From: Pseudomonadota bacterium
Lineage (GTDB): Bacteria; Pseudomonadota; Gammaproteobacteria; Burkholderiales; Thiobacillaceae
Assembly: GCA_021802595.1 (NCBI GenBank)
Contig: JAJZRT010000066.1
Span: 1-11,166, forward strand
Length of the DNA: 11,166 bases
Direction of reading: 5' to 3'
Part shown: positions 1-8,003 of the stretch, piece by piece
Position numbering within the stretch: position 1 is the first letter of the stretch
Layout of the letters: every line of letters starts with the position of its first letter
Made by a program: the position numbers and the translations under genes
The notes under the pieces: generated by a model
Told to the model about the DNA's origin: nothing
Database searches by the model: none
What the model saw: the letters and a program-made list of their open reading frames with translations, nothing else

Positions 1-257
1 ACCACGTTGCCGAGCGAGGCAAGGTTGACCTTGTCGGGCCGCATCACGTCGCGGACGACCAGTTCGGTTTTGCACACCCACATCATCAAACGCGAGCGCT
101 CTTCCGGCACCAGGTCCGTCATTTCGCGAACGTGGCGGTTGAGGATCACACGCAGGAAACCGGGGTAATCCGGTTCGTCGGCCATCACCACGCGGCAGAA
201 ATCGTCCTGCCACAACACCCGCCCGCCTGGCGCATCGCATAAGGGACAATCAGACAT
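1..257 (-). CDS. HIT-family (histidine triad) nucleotide-binding protein, C-terminus off the window
   Basis: The visible 85 residues begin MSDCPLCDAPGG and end DKVNLASLGNVV, which is where the family normally continues into the HxHxHxx catalytic triad. The triad lies beyond the left edge, so the assignment rests on the N-terminal half. That half shows a CxxC pair (Cys4, Cys7) as in many proteobacterial HIT proteins, the stretch PDYPGFLRVILNRHV, and the NLASLGN segment that precedes the triad. Members of this family hydrolyse dinucleoside polyphosphates or nucleoside phosphoramidates in the cytoplasm. The ATG at 257 is preceded by AGGGAAG at a good ribosome-binding distance. The gene lies directly after the terminator of the PEP-CTERM gene, only about 22 bp from its hairpin, so little room is left for a promoter of its own. 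Family confidence is good; substrate is unknown. Confidence 0.85.
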   Translation of the reverse strand, partial: MSDCPLCDAPGGRVLWQDDFCRVVMADEPDYPGFLRVILNRHVREMTDLVPEERSRLMMWVCKTELVVRDVMRPDKVNLASLGNV

Positions 258-270
258 GCGCGCTTCCCTG

Positions 271-298
271 AAACAAGACGCCCCGCATCATGCGGGGC
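271..298 (-). terminator. Intrinsic terminator of the PEP-CTERM gene
   Basis: Positions 280-298 form an 8-bp GC-rich stem (GCCCCGCA on one side) with a 3-nt loop. On the minus strand it is followed by CGTCTTGTTT, a moderately T-rich tract. It lies about 26 bp after the stop of the minus-strand PEP-CTERM gene and just ahead of the HIT gene start, so it separates the two units. Any transcript reaching the HIT gene from upstream would have to read through this hairpin. Confidence 0.7.
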
Positions 299-323
299 GG
301 GACCGGGCTTGGCAAGCAGCCGC

Positions 324-1361
324 TCAGGCGCGGTGGCGTGCCCGCCAGCCCACCAGCCCCAGTCCGGCCAGCAGCATGAGCCATGCGCCGGGCTCGGGCA
401 CGGCGGTCACGTTGTAGCTGGCGCCAGAGGCGAAGCCGGCCGTCGCCCCTGTGGGCAGAACGATGCTGACGAGGTTGGCGCTATTGGAGAAGTCGAGGGT
501 GGTGGCGCCGGTGCCGTCTTTAGGTGGGCTGCTGCAGGAGCTATCTGTGGAAAATGCGCAAAATGTCTCAATCCCGCCGAGGCCGGCACCCAGAGAGCCG
601 ATCAGATAAAACGCCTCGCCGTAGGTAAAGGTTAGTGTGCCGTGCAGCGTGATGTTGACGTTTTGCCCGGCGCCTGGCGCGAGAATTTGGTCAACAAGCG
701 TTTTGGGGGGCTGCAAGGCTGGAATCCCCTGGACACCGTCCGGGGGAGGCTGTATCTCGGTTGTGAACAGAAGCGAGGTGTCGTTGTAGGGTGAAACGCC
801 AATGGTATGGCCGGCAATGGGTGTTACTCCATTTGCGTTCAGGAACCATGGGTTTGTCGGGAGCGACGCATAGTTGATGATTGTGTCGCTGGCCAGTTGG
901 GTCGGGTGTATGTTGCTGGCATACAAACCATAACCGACAATCCCGGCGATTGCGCCCACATCTGCGTTCCCGTTCAACTGTGCTGTGAACTGCATCACGC
1001 CGGTACCGTTGCCACCGTTGATCGTAACGGTGTCATACCAGCCAGAATAACCAATAGTCCCAAGCGTGGCCAAGGGAAGCGTGTTGGCACTGGCGTAGGC
1101 ATGGTTGCTTCCCTGAGTCGTGCTGGCCGAAGCGGTGTAGTACGGGAGGCTGGCAACAAATGGGGCGGATACGCTGATGCTTGCGGTTTCCCCAGGCAGC
1201 GTGGTGATGTCCAAATTCGGAGTGTAGAGACTGCCCGTCAGGAAATCACTGGCGACATCGGTAGCGGCCGAATAGGTTTCGTAAGCGGGCAAACCGGTTG
1301 CCCAAGCAGGTGTGACGCTGACCATGAGTGCGGCAGCTAGCGTCGTCAGACGGACGTGCAT
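324..1361 (-). CDS. PEP-CTERM sorting domain-containing exported protein
   Basis: This is a 345-residue exported protein. Residues 1-21 are a Sec signal peptide with a likely cleavage after Ala-Trp-Ala (19-21). The C-terminus has a full PEP-CTERM signal: Val-Pro-Glu-Pro at 321-324, a hydrophobic helix (about 326-338) and a basic tail (RARHRA). This is the signal handled by exosortase EpsH/XrtA in exopolysaccharide-producing Gram-negatives. The body (22-320) is rich in Ala, Thr, Ser, Gly and Asn, has no recognised enzyme motif, and carries only two cysteines (about 268 and 276), a possible disulfide. It looks like a beta-rich surface or matrix protein. The start is fixed by a strong GGGGAGGAG ribosome binding site at 1367-1375. 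Base composition is visibly less GC-rich than the neighbours. No exosortase or polysaccharide gene is present nearby, so it is an orphan substrate here. Function beyond export is unknown. Confidence 0.9.
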   Translation of the reverse strand: MHVRLTTLAAALMVSVTPAWATGLPAYETYSAATDVASDFLTGSLYTPNLDITTLPGETASISVSAPFVASLPYYTASASTTQGSNHAYASANTLPLATLGTIGYSGWYDTVTINGGNGTGVMQFTAQLNGNADVGAIAGIVGYGLYASNIHPTQLASDTIINYASLPTNPWFLNANGVTPIAGHTIGVSPYNDTSLLFTTEIQPPPDGVQGIPALQPPKTLVDQILAPGAGQNVNITLHGTLTFTYGEAFYLIGSLGAGLGGIETFCAFSTDSSCSSPPKDGTGATTLDFSNSANLVSIVLPTGATAGFASGASYNVTAVPEPGAWLMLLAGLGLVGWRARHRA

Positions 1362-1378
1362 GATTTCTCCTCCCCTAA

Positions 1379-1413
1379 GACCAAGTATTTGATTTGAAAC
1401 TTGTTATTTGGTC
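1379..1413 (-). promoter_or_regulatory. AT-rich inverted repeat upstream of the PEP-CTERM gene
   Basis: GACCAA at 1379-1384 is repeated inverted as TTGGTC at 1408-1413, and pairing can extend to about 9 bp with one G-T pair. The 17-nt centre is AT-rich, in sharp contrast to the surrounding GC-rich DNA. It lies immediately upstream of the ribosome binding site of the minus-strand PEP-CTERM gene. It could be an operator overlapping the promoter or a hairpin in the leader RNA. I saw no clear -35/-10 pair and no good sigma-54 (GG-N10-GC) match. Confidence 0.4.
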
Positions 1414-1487
1414 TCCGCAGGCCGGCAGACTAGCATGGGCCAGCCTCCCGCAGCAATCGCGCTCCCGGCTTCGCCGCTTGAGCAGGC

Positions 1488-4400
1488 TCACAGCAGCACC
1501 CGCTCGATGCCGCCGTTGCCGACGCGCGTGAGGTAGCTCGCCATCCAGTTTTCGCCGAGCAGCTTCTTCGCCAGCTCGATGACGATGTAATCGGGCTCGG
1601 TACCGGTGTCGTCGCTGTAGCGCGCCAGGCCCTGCAGGCACGACGGGCAGCTGGTGAGGAGCTTGACCGGCTGCCTGCCGTCCGTGTCGAGCGCGGCGAC
1701 CCCGGCGCGGATTTCCTCTTCCTTGCGGAAACGGATCTGGGTGGAAATGTCCGGGCGGGTGACGGCGAGCGTGCCGGATTCGCCGCAGCAGCGGTCGGAC
1801 AGGGCAACCCCGCCGCCCAGCAGCGCGTTGGCGACTTTCATCGGCGCGTGGGTCTTCATCGGCGTGTGGCAGGGGTCGTGGTAGAGGTATTTCTCGCCGC
1901 TCACGCCTTCCAGTTTCACGCCTTTTTCCATCAGGTATTCGTGGATGTCGAGCAGGCGGCAGCCGGGGAAGATCTTCCCGAATTCGTATTTCAGCAACTG
2001 GTCCATGCAGGTGCCGCACGACACGAGCACGGTCTTGATGTCGAGGTAGTTCAGCGTATTGGCGACGCGGTGGAACAGCACGCGGTTGGCCGCGGTGATC
2101 GCCTCGCCCTTGTCGGCCTGGCCACCTGCGATCTGCGGGTAGCCGCAGCACAGGTAGCCGGGCGGCAGCACGGTTTGCGCGCCGAGCTCGAACAGCATCG
2201 CCTGGGTGGCGAGCCCGACCTGCGAGAACAGCCGCTCCGAGCCGCAGCCGGGGAAGTAGAACACCGCGTCGGAATCATCGGAAAGCTTGGCCGGGTTGCG
2301 CAGGATGGGGACGATCGACGGATCCTCCAGCCCCAGCAGCGCGCGTGAGGTTTTCTTCGGCAGTCCGCCCGGCATCGGCTTGTTCACCAGGTGGATGACC
2401 TGCGCGACAACTTTTGGCCGGCCCAGCGTGGCGGGCGGATTTTTCGTCTGCGACTGGATCAATCCCATGCGCTTGAACAACTGGTGGCCCAGGCGCTGCC
2501 CGGCGTAGCCCCACTCGATCAAGGATTTCCGCAGCGCCTTGATGGTGGCGGGGTCGGTCGCGTTGAGGAAGGCCATCGACGCCCAGGTGCCGGGATTGAA
2601 TTTCTTCTTGCCCTGCTTGCGCAACAGGTTGCGCATGGCGATCGAGACGTCGCCGAAGTCGATGTCGACGGGGCAGGGGTTCTTGCACTTGTGGCAGACG
2701 GTGCAGTGGTCGGCGACGTCGCCGAACTCGTCGAAATGCTTGAGCGACACGCCGCGCCGGGTCTGCTCCTCGTACAGGAAGGCCTCGATCAGCAGCGAAG
2801 TGGCGAGGATCTTGTTGCGCGGCGAGTAGAGCAGGTTGGCGCGCGGGATGTGGGTGTTGCACACCGGCTTGCACTTGCCGCAGCGCAGGCAGTCCTTGAT
2901 CGAATCGGCGATGGCCCCGGTTTCCGAGGCTTCAAGAATGATCGATTCGGCCTCCAGCAGACTGAAGGACGGCGTGTAGGCATTGCGCAGATCGGCGCCC
3001 GCCATCAGCTTGCCCTTGTTGAAGTGGTGCGCGGGGTCGACTTTCTGCTTGTATTCCGCGAACGTCGCAATGGCGTCGTCGTCGAGGAACTCCAGCTTGG
3101 TCAGGCCGATGCCATGCTCGCCCGAGATCACCCCACCGAGCTCGGTGGCGAGTGCCATGATGCGCGCCACCGCGGCGTTGGCGGCCTGCAGCATGGCGTA
3201 GTCGTCGGAGTTGACCGGGATGTTGGTGTGCACGTTGCCGTCGCCGGCGTGCATGTGCAGCGCGACGAACACGCGGCTTTTCAGGATCTCCTGGTGGATG
3301 CGGTCGCAGGCTTCGAGCACCGGGATGTATTCGCGGCCGATGAAGAGCTGGTGCAGTTCGCGGCGCACCTCGCGCTTCCACGACACGCGCACGTGCTTGT
3401 CGCGCAGCGCGGTGAACACGGTGCCGCTGTCGCGTGGTGCGTCGAGGTCGCTCGCGTAAGCCTGCCAGCGGGCTTTTACCACCTCGATCAGGGCCAGCGC
3501 GCGCTGGCGCTTTTCTTCCACCTGCACGGGGTCGGCGACGGTGTCCTCGTCTTCCAGCAAGGGCAATGGCGCGGCGAAGAATTCGGCCAGCGCGTCGGCG
3601 AGTTTCAGCTTGTTGGCGATCGACAGCTCGATGTTGATGCGCTCGACGCCGTCAGTGTAGTCGCCCAGACGCGGCAGCGGGATGACGACGTCCTCGTTGA
3701 TCTTGAACGCATTGGTGTGGGCGGCGATGGCGGCGGTGCGGGCACGGTCGAGCCAGAATTTCTTGCGAGTTTCCGCCGACACTGCGATGAAGCCCTCGCC
3801 GCCACGCGCGTTGGCGAGCTGGACGATCCTCGATGAGGCCTCGCCGACGGCGACCTCGTTGTTCGACACCACGTCGATCAGCAGCACCATGTTCGGACGG
3901 GTGGCGCGTGGCGCCTTGGTTGCGTAGCCGACTGCCTTCACGTAGCGGGCGTCGAGGTGCTCCAGTCCGGCAAGCAGGATGTCCGGATGCGCATCGCAAT
4001 AATCCTTGATTTCGACGATGGCGGGCGTGGCGTCGCGCGCCGTGCCGAAGAATTCCAGGCAGACGGTGCGGGTGTGCGCGGGCAGCCGGTGCAGGATGAA
4101 GCGCGCCGAGGTGATCAGGCCGTCGCAGCCTTCCTTCTGGATGCCGGGCAGGCCGGCCAGGAACTTGTCGGTGACGTCCTTGCCCAGGCCGGTCTTGCGG
4201 AAGCGGCTGCCGGGAATGGTGAGGATCTCCGGCGAGCCTTTCGGCGTCTTGCCGTCGGCGGCATAACGGCGGACCTCGAAAGTGGCGGCGGGTGCATCGT
4301 GGATCTTGCCGAGGTTGTGGTTCAGCCGTGTGACCTCGATCCAGTCCGCGTCGGGCGTGACCATCTTCCACGACACCAGGTTGTCCAGCGCGGTGCCCCA

Positions 4401-5261
4401 CAGCACGGCCTTCTTGCCACCCGCGTTCATCGACACGTTGCCGCCGATGGTCGAGGCATCGGCCGAGGTCGGGTCGACCGCGAACACCAGGCCGGCGGCA
4501 TCGGCTGCTTCCATCACCCGCTTGGTGACCACGCCGGCGCCGCAGTGGAGGGTGGGCACCTCGAATTCGCAACCGGGCAGGTGCAGCATTTCCACCGCGC
4601 TCACCGCTTCGAGCTTTTCGGTGTTGATGACCGCCGCGCGATCGGTGAGCGGCACCGCGCCGCCGGTATAGCCGGTGCCGCCGCCGCGCGGGATGATGGT
4701 CAGCCCCAGTTCGACCAGGCCTGCCACCAGTCCGGCCATCTCGGCTTCGGTGTCCGGGGTCAGCACCACGAAGGGATACTCGACGCGCCAGTCGGTGGCG
4801 TCGGTGACATGCGACACGCGCGCCAGGCCGTCGAAGGCGATGTTGTCGCGCCGGGTCACGCCGGCCAGGCGGCGCAGGATGCGCGTGCGCAGACTGGCGG
4901 TGTCGGCGAACCAGGCCTCGAATTCGCGCACCGCGCGTCCGGCGGCCGCCAGCAGTTGTCCCACCAGCTCGTTGCCCTGGCGCCGCACCTCGATTTCGTG
5001 CAGACGGTGCCGCAGCGCCTCGACCAGCAATTGCCGACGCTTGGGGTTGTCGAGCAGGTCGTCTTCCAGGTAGGGATTGCGCCGCACCACCCAGATGTCA
5101 CCCAGCACCTCGAACAGCATGCGTGCGGAGCGCCCCGTCCGGCGTTCGTCGCGCAGCGTGTTGAGCGCGTCCCATGCCTCGGCGCCGAGCAGGCGGATGA
5201 CGATCTCGCGGTCGGAGAAGGAGGTGTAGTTGTAGGGGATTTCGCGCAGGCGTGCGGTCAT
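1488..5261 (-). CDS. Fusion oxidoreductase: DUF3683, FAD-linked oxidase, 4Fe-4S and double CCG domains
   Basis: The protein has 1257 residues and combines parts that in glycolate or D-lactate oxidases are often separate subunits. Residues about 1-130 match DUF3683 ([20 protein letters not shown]). About 160-390 form a FAD-binding PCMH-type domain with [15 protein letters not shown] (191-205) and the [10 protein letters not shown] loop. About 400-760 are a FAD-oxidase C-terminal domain with [10 protein letters not shown] (669-678) and SGEHGIG (713-719). Two CxxCxxCxxxC clusters follow: Cys791/794/797/801 and Cys853/856/859/863, binding two 4Fe-4S centres. Two CCG domains close the protein, with Cys1006, Cys1038-1039, Cys1082/1085, Cys1131, Cys1158-1159 and Cys1205/1208. 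It probably oxidises a 2-hydroxy acid and passes electrons through the Fe-S centres to the respiratory chain; the substrate cannot be read from sequence. No signal peptide or membrane helix is seen. The ATG start lacks a strong ribosome binding site, but the N-terminus fits the family. All motifs are intact. Confidence 0.92.
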   Translation of the reverse strand: MTARLREIPYNYTSFSDREIVIRLLGAEAWDALNTLRDERRTGRSARMLFEVLGDIWVVRRNPYLEDDLLDNPKRRQLLVEALRHRLHEIEVRRQGNELVGQLLAAAGRAVREFEAWFADTASLRTRILRRLAGVTRRDNIAFDGLARVSHVTDATDWRVEYPFVVLTPDTEAEMAGLVAGLVELGLTIIPRGGGTGYTGGAVPLTDRAAVINTEKLEAVSAVEMLHLPGCEFEVPTLHCGAGVVTKRVMEAADAAGLVFAVDPTSADASTIGGNVSMNAGGKKAVLWGTALDNLVSWKMVTPDADWIEVTRLNHNLGKIHDAPAATFEVRRYAADGKTPKGSPEILTIPGSRFRKTGLGKDVTDKFLAGLPGIQKEGCDGLITSARFILHRLPAHTRTVCLEFFGTARDATPAIVEIKDYCDAHPDILLAGLEHLDARYVKAVGYATKAPRATRPNMVLLIDVVSNNEVAVGEASSRIVQLANARGGEGFIAVSAETRKKFWLDRARTAAIAAHTNAFKINEDVVIPLPRLGDYTDGVERINIELSIANKLKLADALAEFFAAPLPLLEDEDTVADPVQVEEKRQRALALIEVVKARWQAYASDLDAPRDSGTVFTALRDKHVRVSWKREVRRELHQLFIGREYIPVLEACDRIHQEILKSRVFVALHMHAGDGNVHTNIPVNSDDYAMLQAANAAVARIMALATELGGVISGEHGIGLTKLEFLDDDAIATFAEYKQKVDPAHHFNKGKLMAGADLRNAYTPSFSLLEAESIILEASETGAIADSIKDCLRCGKCKPVCNTHIPRANLLYSPRNKILATSLLIEAFLYEEQTRRGVSLKHFDEFGDVADHCTVCHKCKNPCPVDIDFGDVSIAMRNLLRKQGKKKFNPGTWASMAFLNATDPATIKALRKSLIEWGYAGQRLGHQLFKRMGLIQSQTKNPPATLGRPKVVAQVIHLVNKPMPGGLPKKTSRALLGLEDPSIVPILRNPAKLSDDSDAVFYFPGCGSERLFSQVGLATQAMLFELGAQTVLPPGYLCCGYPQIAGGQADKGEAITAANRVLFHRVANTLNYLDIKTVLVSCGTCMDQLLKYEFGKIFPGCRLLDIHEYLMEKGVKLEGVSGEKYLYHDPCHTPMKTHAPMKVANALLGGGVALSDRCCGESGTLAVTRPDISTQIRFRKEEEIRAGVAALDTDGRQPVKLLTSCPSCLQGLARYSDDTGTEPDYIVIELAKKLLGENWMASYLTRVGNGGIERVLL

Positions 5262-5320
5262 GCTGGGTTGGACTCGGGTGTCGCCGGGGCGGAGCCGAAT
5301 CGATCTGCTTCAAAGCCGAC

Positions 5321-5326
5321 ATTTTA
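5321..5326 (-). promoter_or_regulatory. Possible -10 element for the large FAD/Fe-S oxidoreductase gene
   Basis: On the minus strand the sequence reads TAAAAT, a five-of-six match to the sigma-70 -10 box, about 60 bp before the start at 5261. No convincing -35 box is visible at the right distance, so this is weak. The rest of 5262-5411 holds no other feature I can support. Confidence 0.25.
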
Positions 5327-5411
5327 CGGGATATGGCTGCGTTTCGGGCGTGCCGCCAGGGTCCGGCCGTTGTCGTGATACGCGTCTATTGTTTTCACCG
5401 GAAAGGACGAT

Positions 5412-5846
5412 ATGTGAAGAAGGCTATCAAGACTTACCCAAGCCCCCCTTTCAGGAGCAATGGCTTGCAGTGTGGTTTAGGCACCAAACTCATCGGCCAT
5501 GTCATGGCGGGTGTCGTGGTCACATCCGTCGCCACTGGCGTGGGTATTGGCCGGGGATTTCGATGGCGGCATTCTGAAAGACTCCGTCGCCGTCGATTTC
5601 AGGAACAGGGGCATCGTGGCGATCGGCAGCACGCATCCCCTGCCATCCTATGTTTTCGCCGTGTATCCCGGCATGCCGGCCGCCGTGCGCAACAGGCTGC
5701 GCGATGCCTTGCTTGCACTGAAAAAGAGCAGCCCTGACGGGAGCGCCACGCTGGAAGCGTTCGATAATGCCTACGATGGCTTTGTCGTTGTGGGCGACCA
5801 GGCTTACGATCCGGTACGCAAGCTGATCCAGCCTTACCTCAGGTAA
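5412..5846 (+). pseudogene. Remnant of a PhnD/SsuA-type periplasmic substrate-binding protein
   Basis: The frame from about 5547 to 5846 encodes a typical C-terminal piece of a phosphate/phosphonate-type ABC substrate-binding protein. It contains LAGDFDGGILKDSVAVDF, then a short link to IGSTHPLPSYVFAVYPGMP, and a final helical part ending VRKLIQPYLR. Such proteins are normally near 280-300 residues; here only about 100 are recognisable. Upstream, AGGA (5404-5407) is a good ribosome binding site, followed by ATG-TGA at 5412 and an overlapping GTG at 5414. The GTG opens a lysine-rich start (VKKAIK) in a different frame from the C-terminal part. The frame of the C-terminal part has a stop at about 5478. 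The simplest reading is that the 5' end and the 3' end survived while the middle was deleted and a frameshift arose. No permease or ATPase gene is next to it. A 115-aa protein from 5499 is possible but would lack most of both ligand-binding lobes. Confidence 0.65.
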
Positions 5847-6777
5847 GCGGTCCGGACGGCCGGAACAGGCGTCGCGCAGTCGTCAGACCGCCCAGTATCA
5901 GGGCGCCTGCAGCGATCCCTGCCAGCGCATCGATGAACAGCGGCGCGAGGGAAGCCAGCATGCCGCCAATGGCTGGCATGGTCCCGGCGGCGTGGGTGAC
6001 GGCATGGATCATGTCGTGCGTGCCCGGCATGCCATGGACCAGAATGCCGCCGCCGACCAGGAACATCGCCGCCGTGCCGACCACCGAAAGCGTTTTCATC
6101 ATGGCCGGCGCAGCAGCGAGGATGCCGCGCCCCAGCGCGCGAGCGAGACGGGCAGGTTGCCGGCTGAGGTAGAGCCCGCCGTCATCGAGCTTGACGATGG
6201 CCGCGACCAGGCCGTACACCCCGATGGTCATCAGGACGGCGATGCCGGCGAGCACCGCGACCTGCATGCCGAACGACGCGGTTGCGACCGTACCCAGCGT
6301 GATGACGATGATTTCGGCCGACAGGATGAAATCGGTGCGGATCGCGCCCTTGATCTTGTCCTGTTCCAGCGTCACCAGGTCGACGGCGGGATCGGCCATG
6401 GCTTGGGCGAGTTCGGCTCGATGGGCGTCAAGCTCGTCGCGGTGGAGGTGCGCGTGTGCCAGTTTCTCGAAACCCTCGAAGCACAGGAAGGCGCCGCCCA
6501 GCATCAGCAGCGGCGTGATCACCCACGGCGCCAGCGCGCTGATGGCGAGCGCGGCGGGGACGAGGATGAGCTTGTTCCTGAGCGAACCTTTGAAAACCGC
6601 CCATACCACCGGCAGTTCGCGTTCGGCCTTGATGCCGGCGACCTGTTGGGCATTCAGCGCGAGGTCGTCGCCGAGCACGCCGGTGGTTTTTTGTGCAGCG
6701 ACCTTGGTCAGCACCGACACATCGTCGAGGAGGGTGGTGATGTCGTCGAGCAGGGCGAGCAGACTGGTTCCGGCCAC
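5839..6777 (-). CDS. yedI: DUF808 (YedI-family) inner membrane protein
   Basis: This 312-residue protein starts VAGTSLLALLDDITTLLDDV and continues with LTKVAAQKTTGVLGDDLALNAQ in two halves, the hallmark N-terminus of DUF808. Several hydrophobic stretches follow, at about 69-101, 152-165, 172-196, 229-248 and 270-300, so it is an integral membrane protein; the function of the family is not established. I chose the GTG at 6777 because the family begins exactly there. An upstream ATG at 6873 would add 32 residues that overlap nadA and do not look like the family. The start has no strong ribosome binding site and lies 13 bp after the nadA stop, so translation is probably coupled to nadA in one operon. 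Its 3' end overlaps by 8 bp the end of the convergent PhnD-like remnant. Confidence 0.88.
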   Translation of the reverse strand: MAGTSLLALLDDITTLLDDVSVLTKVAAQKTTGVLGDDLALNAQQVAGIKAERELPVVWAVFKGSLRNKLILVPAALAISALAPWVITPLLMLGGAFLCFEGFEKLAHAHLHRDELDAHRAELAQAMADPAVDLVTLEQDKIKGAIRTDFILSAEIIVITLGTVATASFGMQVAVLAGIAVLMTIGVYGLVAAIVKLDDGGLYLSRQPARLARALGRGILAAAPAMMKTLSVVGTAAMFLVGGGILVHGMPGTHDMIHAVTHAAGTMPAIGGMLASLAPLFIDALAGIAAGALILGGLTTARRLFRPSGPLT

Positions 6778-6790
6778 GGCGTGCGCCCGT

Positions 6791-7855
6791 TCAGTCGCCC
6801 AGCTGGATCTTGCCGGCCTTTTCGGCGGCGGCGAAGTCCAGCATGCGCTGGATCGAGACGGCCGCTCTGGCACGGATGGATTCCTCGATGTGGATCTCGT
6901 TGCCGCCGTGCTCGAGCACGGCGGCGAGTTTCCTGAGGCCGTTCATCGCCATCCACGGGCAGTGCGCGCACGACTGGCAGGTGGCGCCCTCGCCCGCGGT
7001 CGGCGCTTCCAGCAGAAGCTTGCCGGGTGCGGCGGCGTGCATCTTGTGAAAGATGCCGTTGTCGGTGGCGACGATGAATTCGGCGTTGGGCAGCGTGCGC
7101 ACCGCCTCGATCAGCTGAGTGGTCGAGCCGACGACATCGGCCAGTGCGATTACGGATTCAGGTGACTCGGGGTGCACCAGCACGGCGGCGTCCGGGTGCT
7201 CGGCGCGCATTTTCGCGAGCGCCTCGGCCTTGAACGCCTCATGCACCACGCACGAGCCCTGCCACAGGATCATGTCGGCGCCGGTCACGCGCTGCACGTA
7301 GTCGCCGAGGTGGCGGTCCGGCGCCCACAAGAGCTTGTGGCCCTGCTGGTGGAGGTACTTGACGATCCTGGCGGCGATGCCGGAGGTGACCACCCAGTCG
7401 GCGCGTGCCTTCACCGCTGCGCTGGTGTTGGCGTAGACGACCGAGACCCGGTCGGGATGGGCGTCGCAGAAGGCGGCGAACTCGTCGGCCGGGCAGGCGA
7501 GGTCGAGCGAACAGTCGGCTGCGAGGTCGGGCATGATGACCCGCTTTTCCGGGTTGAGGATCTTGGAGGTCTCGCCCATGAACTTGACGCCGGCGACGAT
7601 CAGCGTCTTCGCCGGATGGGCATGGCCGAAGCGCGCCATCTCCAGCGAGTCCGATACACAGCCACCGGTTTCCTCGGCGAGGTCCTGCAGGTCGGCCGAC
7701 GTGTAGTAATGCGCGACCAGCACCGCGTCCTGCTGTTTCATCAGCGCCTTGATGCGTGACTTGAGCGCATCGCGTTCCTCGGTGCCCAGCACTTCCTCCT
7801 CCAGTGGCGGCGGCTGGATCACGGGTTTGACGGGAACAGGGAAATCAAGGCTCAT
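6791..7855 (-). CDS. nadA: Quinolinate synthase NadA
   Basis: NadA condenses iminoaspartate with dihydroxyacetone phosphate to quinolinate in de novo NAD synthesis, using a 4Fe-4S cluster in the cytoplasm. The 354-residue product is the usual length for the proteobacterial form. It shows VAHYYT (48-53), [14 protein letters not shown] (64-77), [14 protein letters not shown] (89-102), [15 protein letters not shown] (108-122), WQGSCVVHE (198-206) and the C-terminal [13 protein letters not shown] (293-305). By analogy with the E. coli enzyme, cluster ligands are probably Cys115, Cys202 and Cys299. All are present, so the enzyme should be active. The gene has its own promoter facing away from hda, and the DUF808 gene follows closely. 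No nadB or nadC is in the window. Confidence 0.97.
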   Translation of the reverse strand: MSLDFPVPVKPVIQPPPLEEEVLGTEERDALKSRIKALMKQQDAVLVAHYYTSADLQDLAEETGGCVSDSLEMARFGHAHPAKTLIVAGVKFMGETSKILNPEKRVIMPDLAADCSLDLACPADEFAAFCDAHPDRVSVVYANTSAAVKARADWVVTSGIAARIVKYLHQQGHKLLWAPDRHLGDYVQRVTGADMILWQGSCVVHEAFKAEALAKMRAEHPDAAVLVHPESPESVIALADVVGSTTQLIEAVRTLPNAEFIVATDNGIFHKMHAAAPGKLLLEAPTAGEGATCQSCAHCPWMAMNGLRKLAAVLEHGGNEIHIEESIRARAAVSIQRMLDFAAAEKAGKIQLGD

Positions 7856-7888
7856 CGGGACGACTCGGGCTGAACAGGCAAGTCTTCA

Positions 7889-7918
7889 AGTATAGCGCCG
7901 CATGGCAGGCGTTTTCAC
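7889..7918 (-). promoter_or_regulatory. Putative sigma-70 promoter of nadA
   Basis: On the minus strand TATACT (7894-7889, five of six to TATAAT) is preceded, after 18 bp, by GTGAAA (7918-7913, four of six to TTGACA). Transcription would begin near 7881, about 26 nt before the nadA ATG. Position and match are reasonable. Confidence 0.5.
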
Positions 7919-7959
7919 AGGGTGCCGCCGCTGGTCTTCTGAAGCGGGCAGGGACTTTC

Positions 7960-7979
7960 CCCCGGCTACCCCGCCGGGG
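7960..7979 (+). promoter_or_regulatory. GC-rich hairpin ahead of hda
   Basis: CCCCGGC (7960-7966) and GCCGGGG (7973-7979) form a perfect 7-bp stem around a 6-nt loop, ending 24 bp before the hda ATG. It has no T tract on either strand, so it is not a standard terminator. It may lie in the hda leader and affect translation, or it may be chance in GC-rich DNA. Confidence 0.3.
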
Positions 7980-8003
7980 ACAAGTGCCGTATCCTTGCGC
8001 CCC

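Noticed and set aside
807..1340. Plus-strand open frame opposite the PEP-CTERM gene
   Set aside because: The minus-strand product has a signal peptide, a sorting signal and a strong ribosome binding site; the plus frame has none.
1440..1487. Terminator for the large oxidoreductase gene
   Set aside because: No stable hairpin followed by a T tract could be drawn after the stop at 1488.
2391..3836. Second long plus-strand open frame (481 codons) opposite the same gene
   Set aside because: Same reasoning: it is a shadow of the minus-strand reading frame with no ribosome binding site or domain.
3957..5378. Long plus-strand open frame (473 codons) opposite the large oxidoreductase gene
   Set aside because: It is antisense to a protein with intact family motifs, and its product is Gln/His/Gly-rich with no recognisable domain, as expected of a GC-rich shadow frame.
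5992..7165. Overlapping plus-strand frames across DUF808 and nadA
   Set aside because: Both minus-strand genes are complete members of known families; the plus frames are low-complexity shadows.
7902..8003. Upstream extension of hda from 7902
   Set aside because: The added 34 residues are unlike Hda, include the hairpin region and precede the canonical clamp-binding N-terminus.
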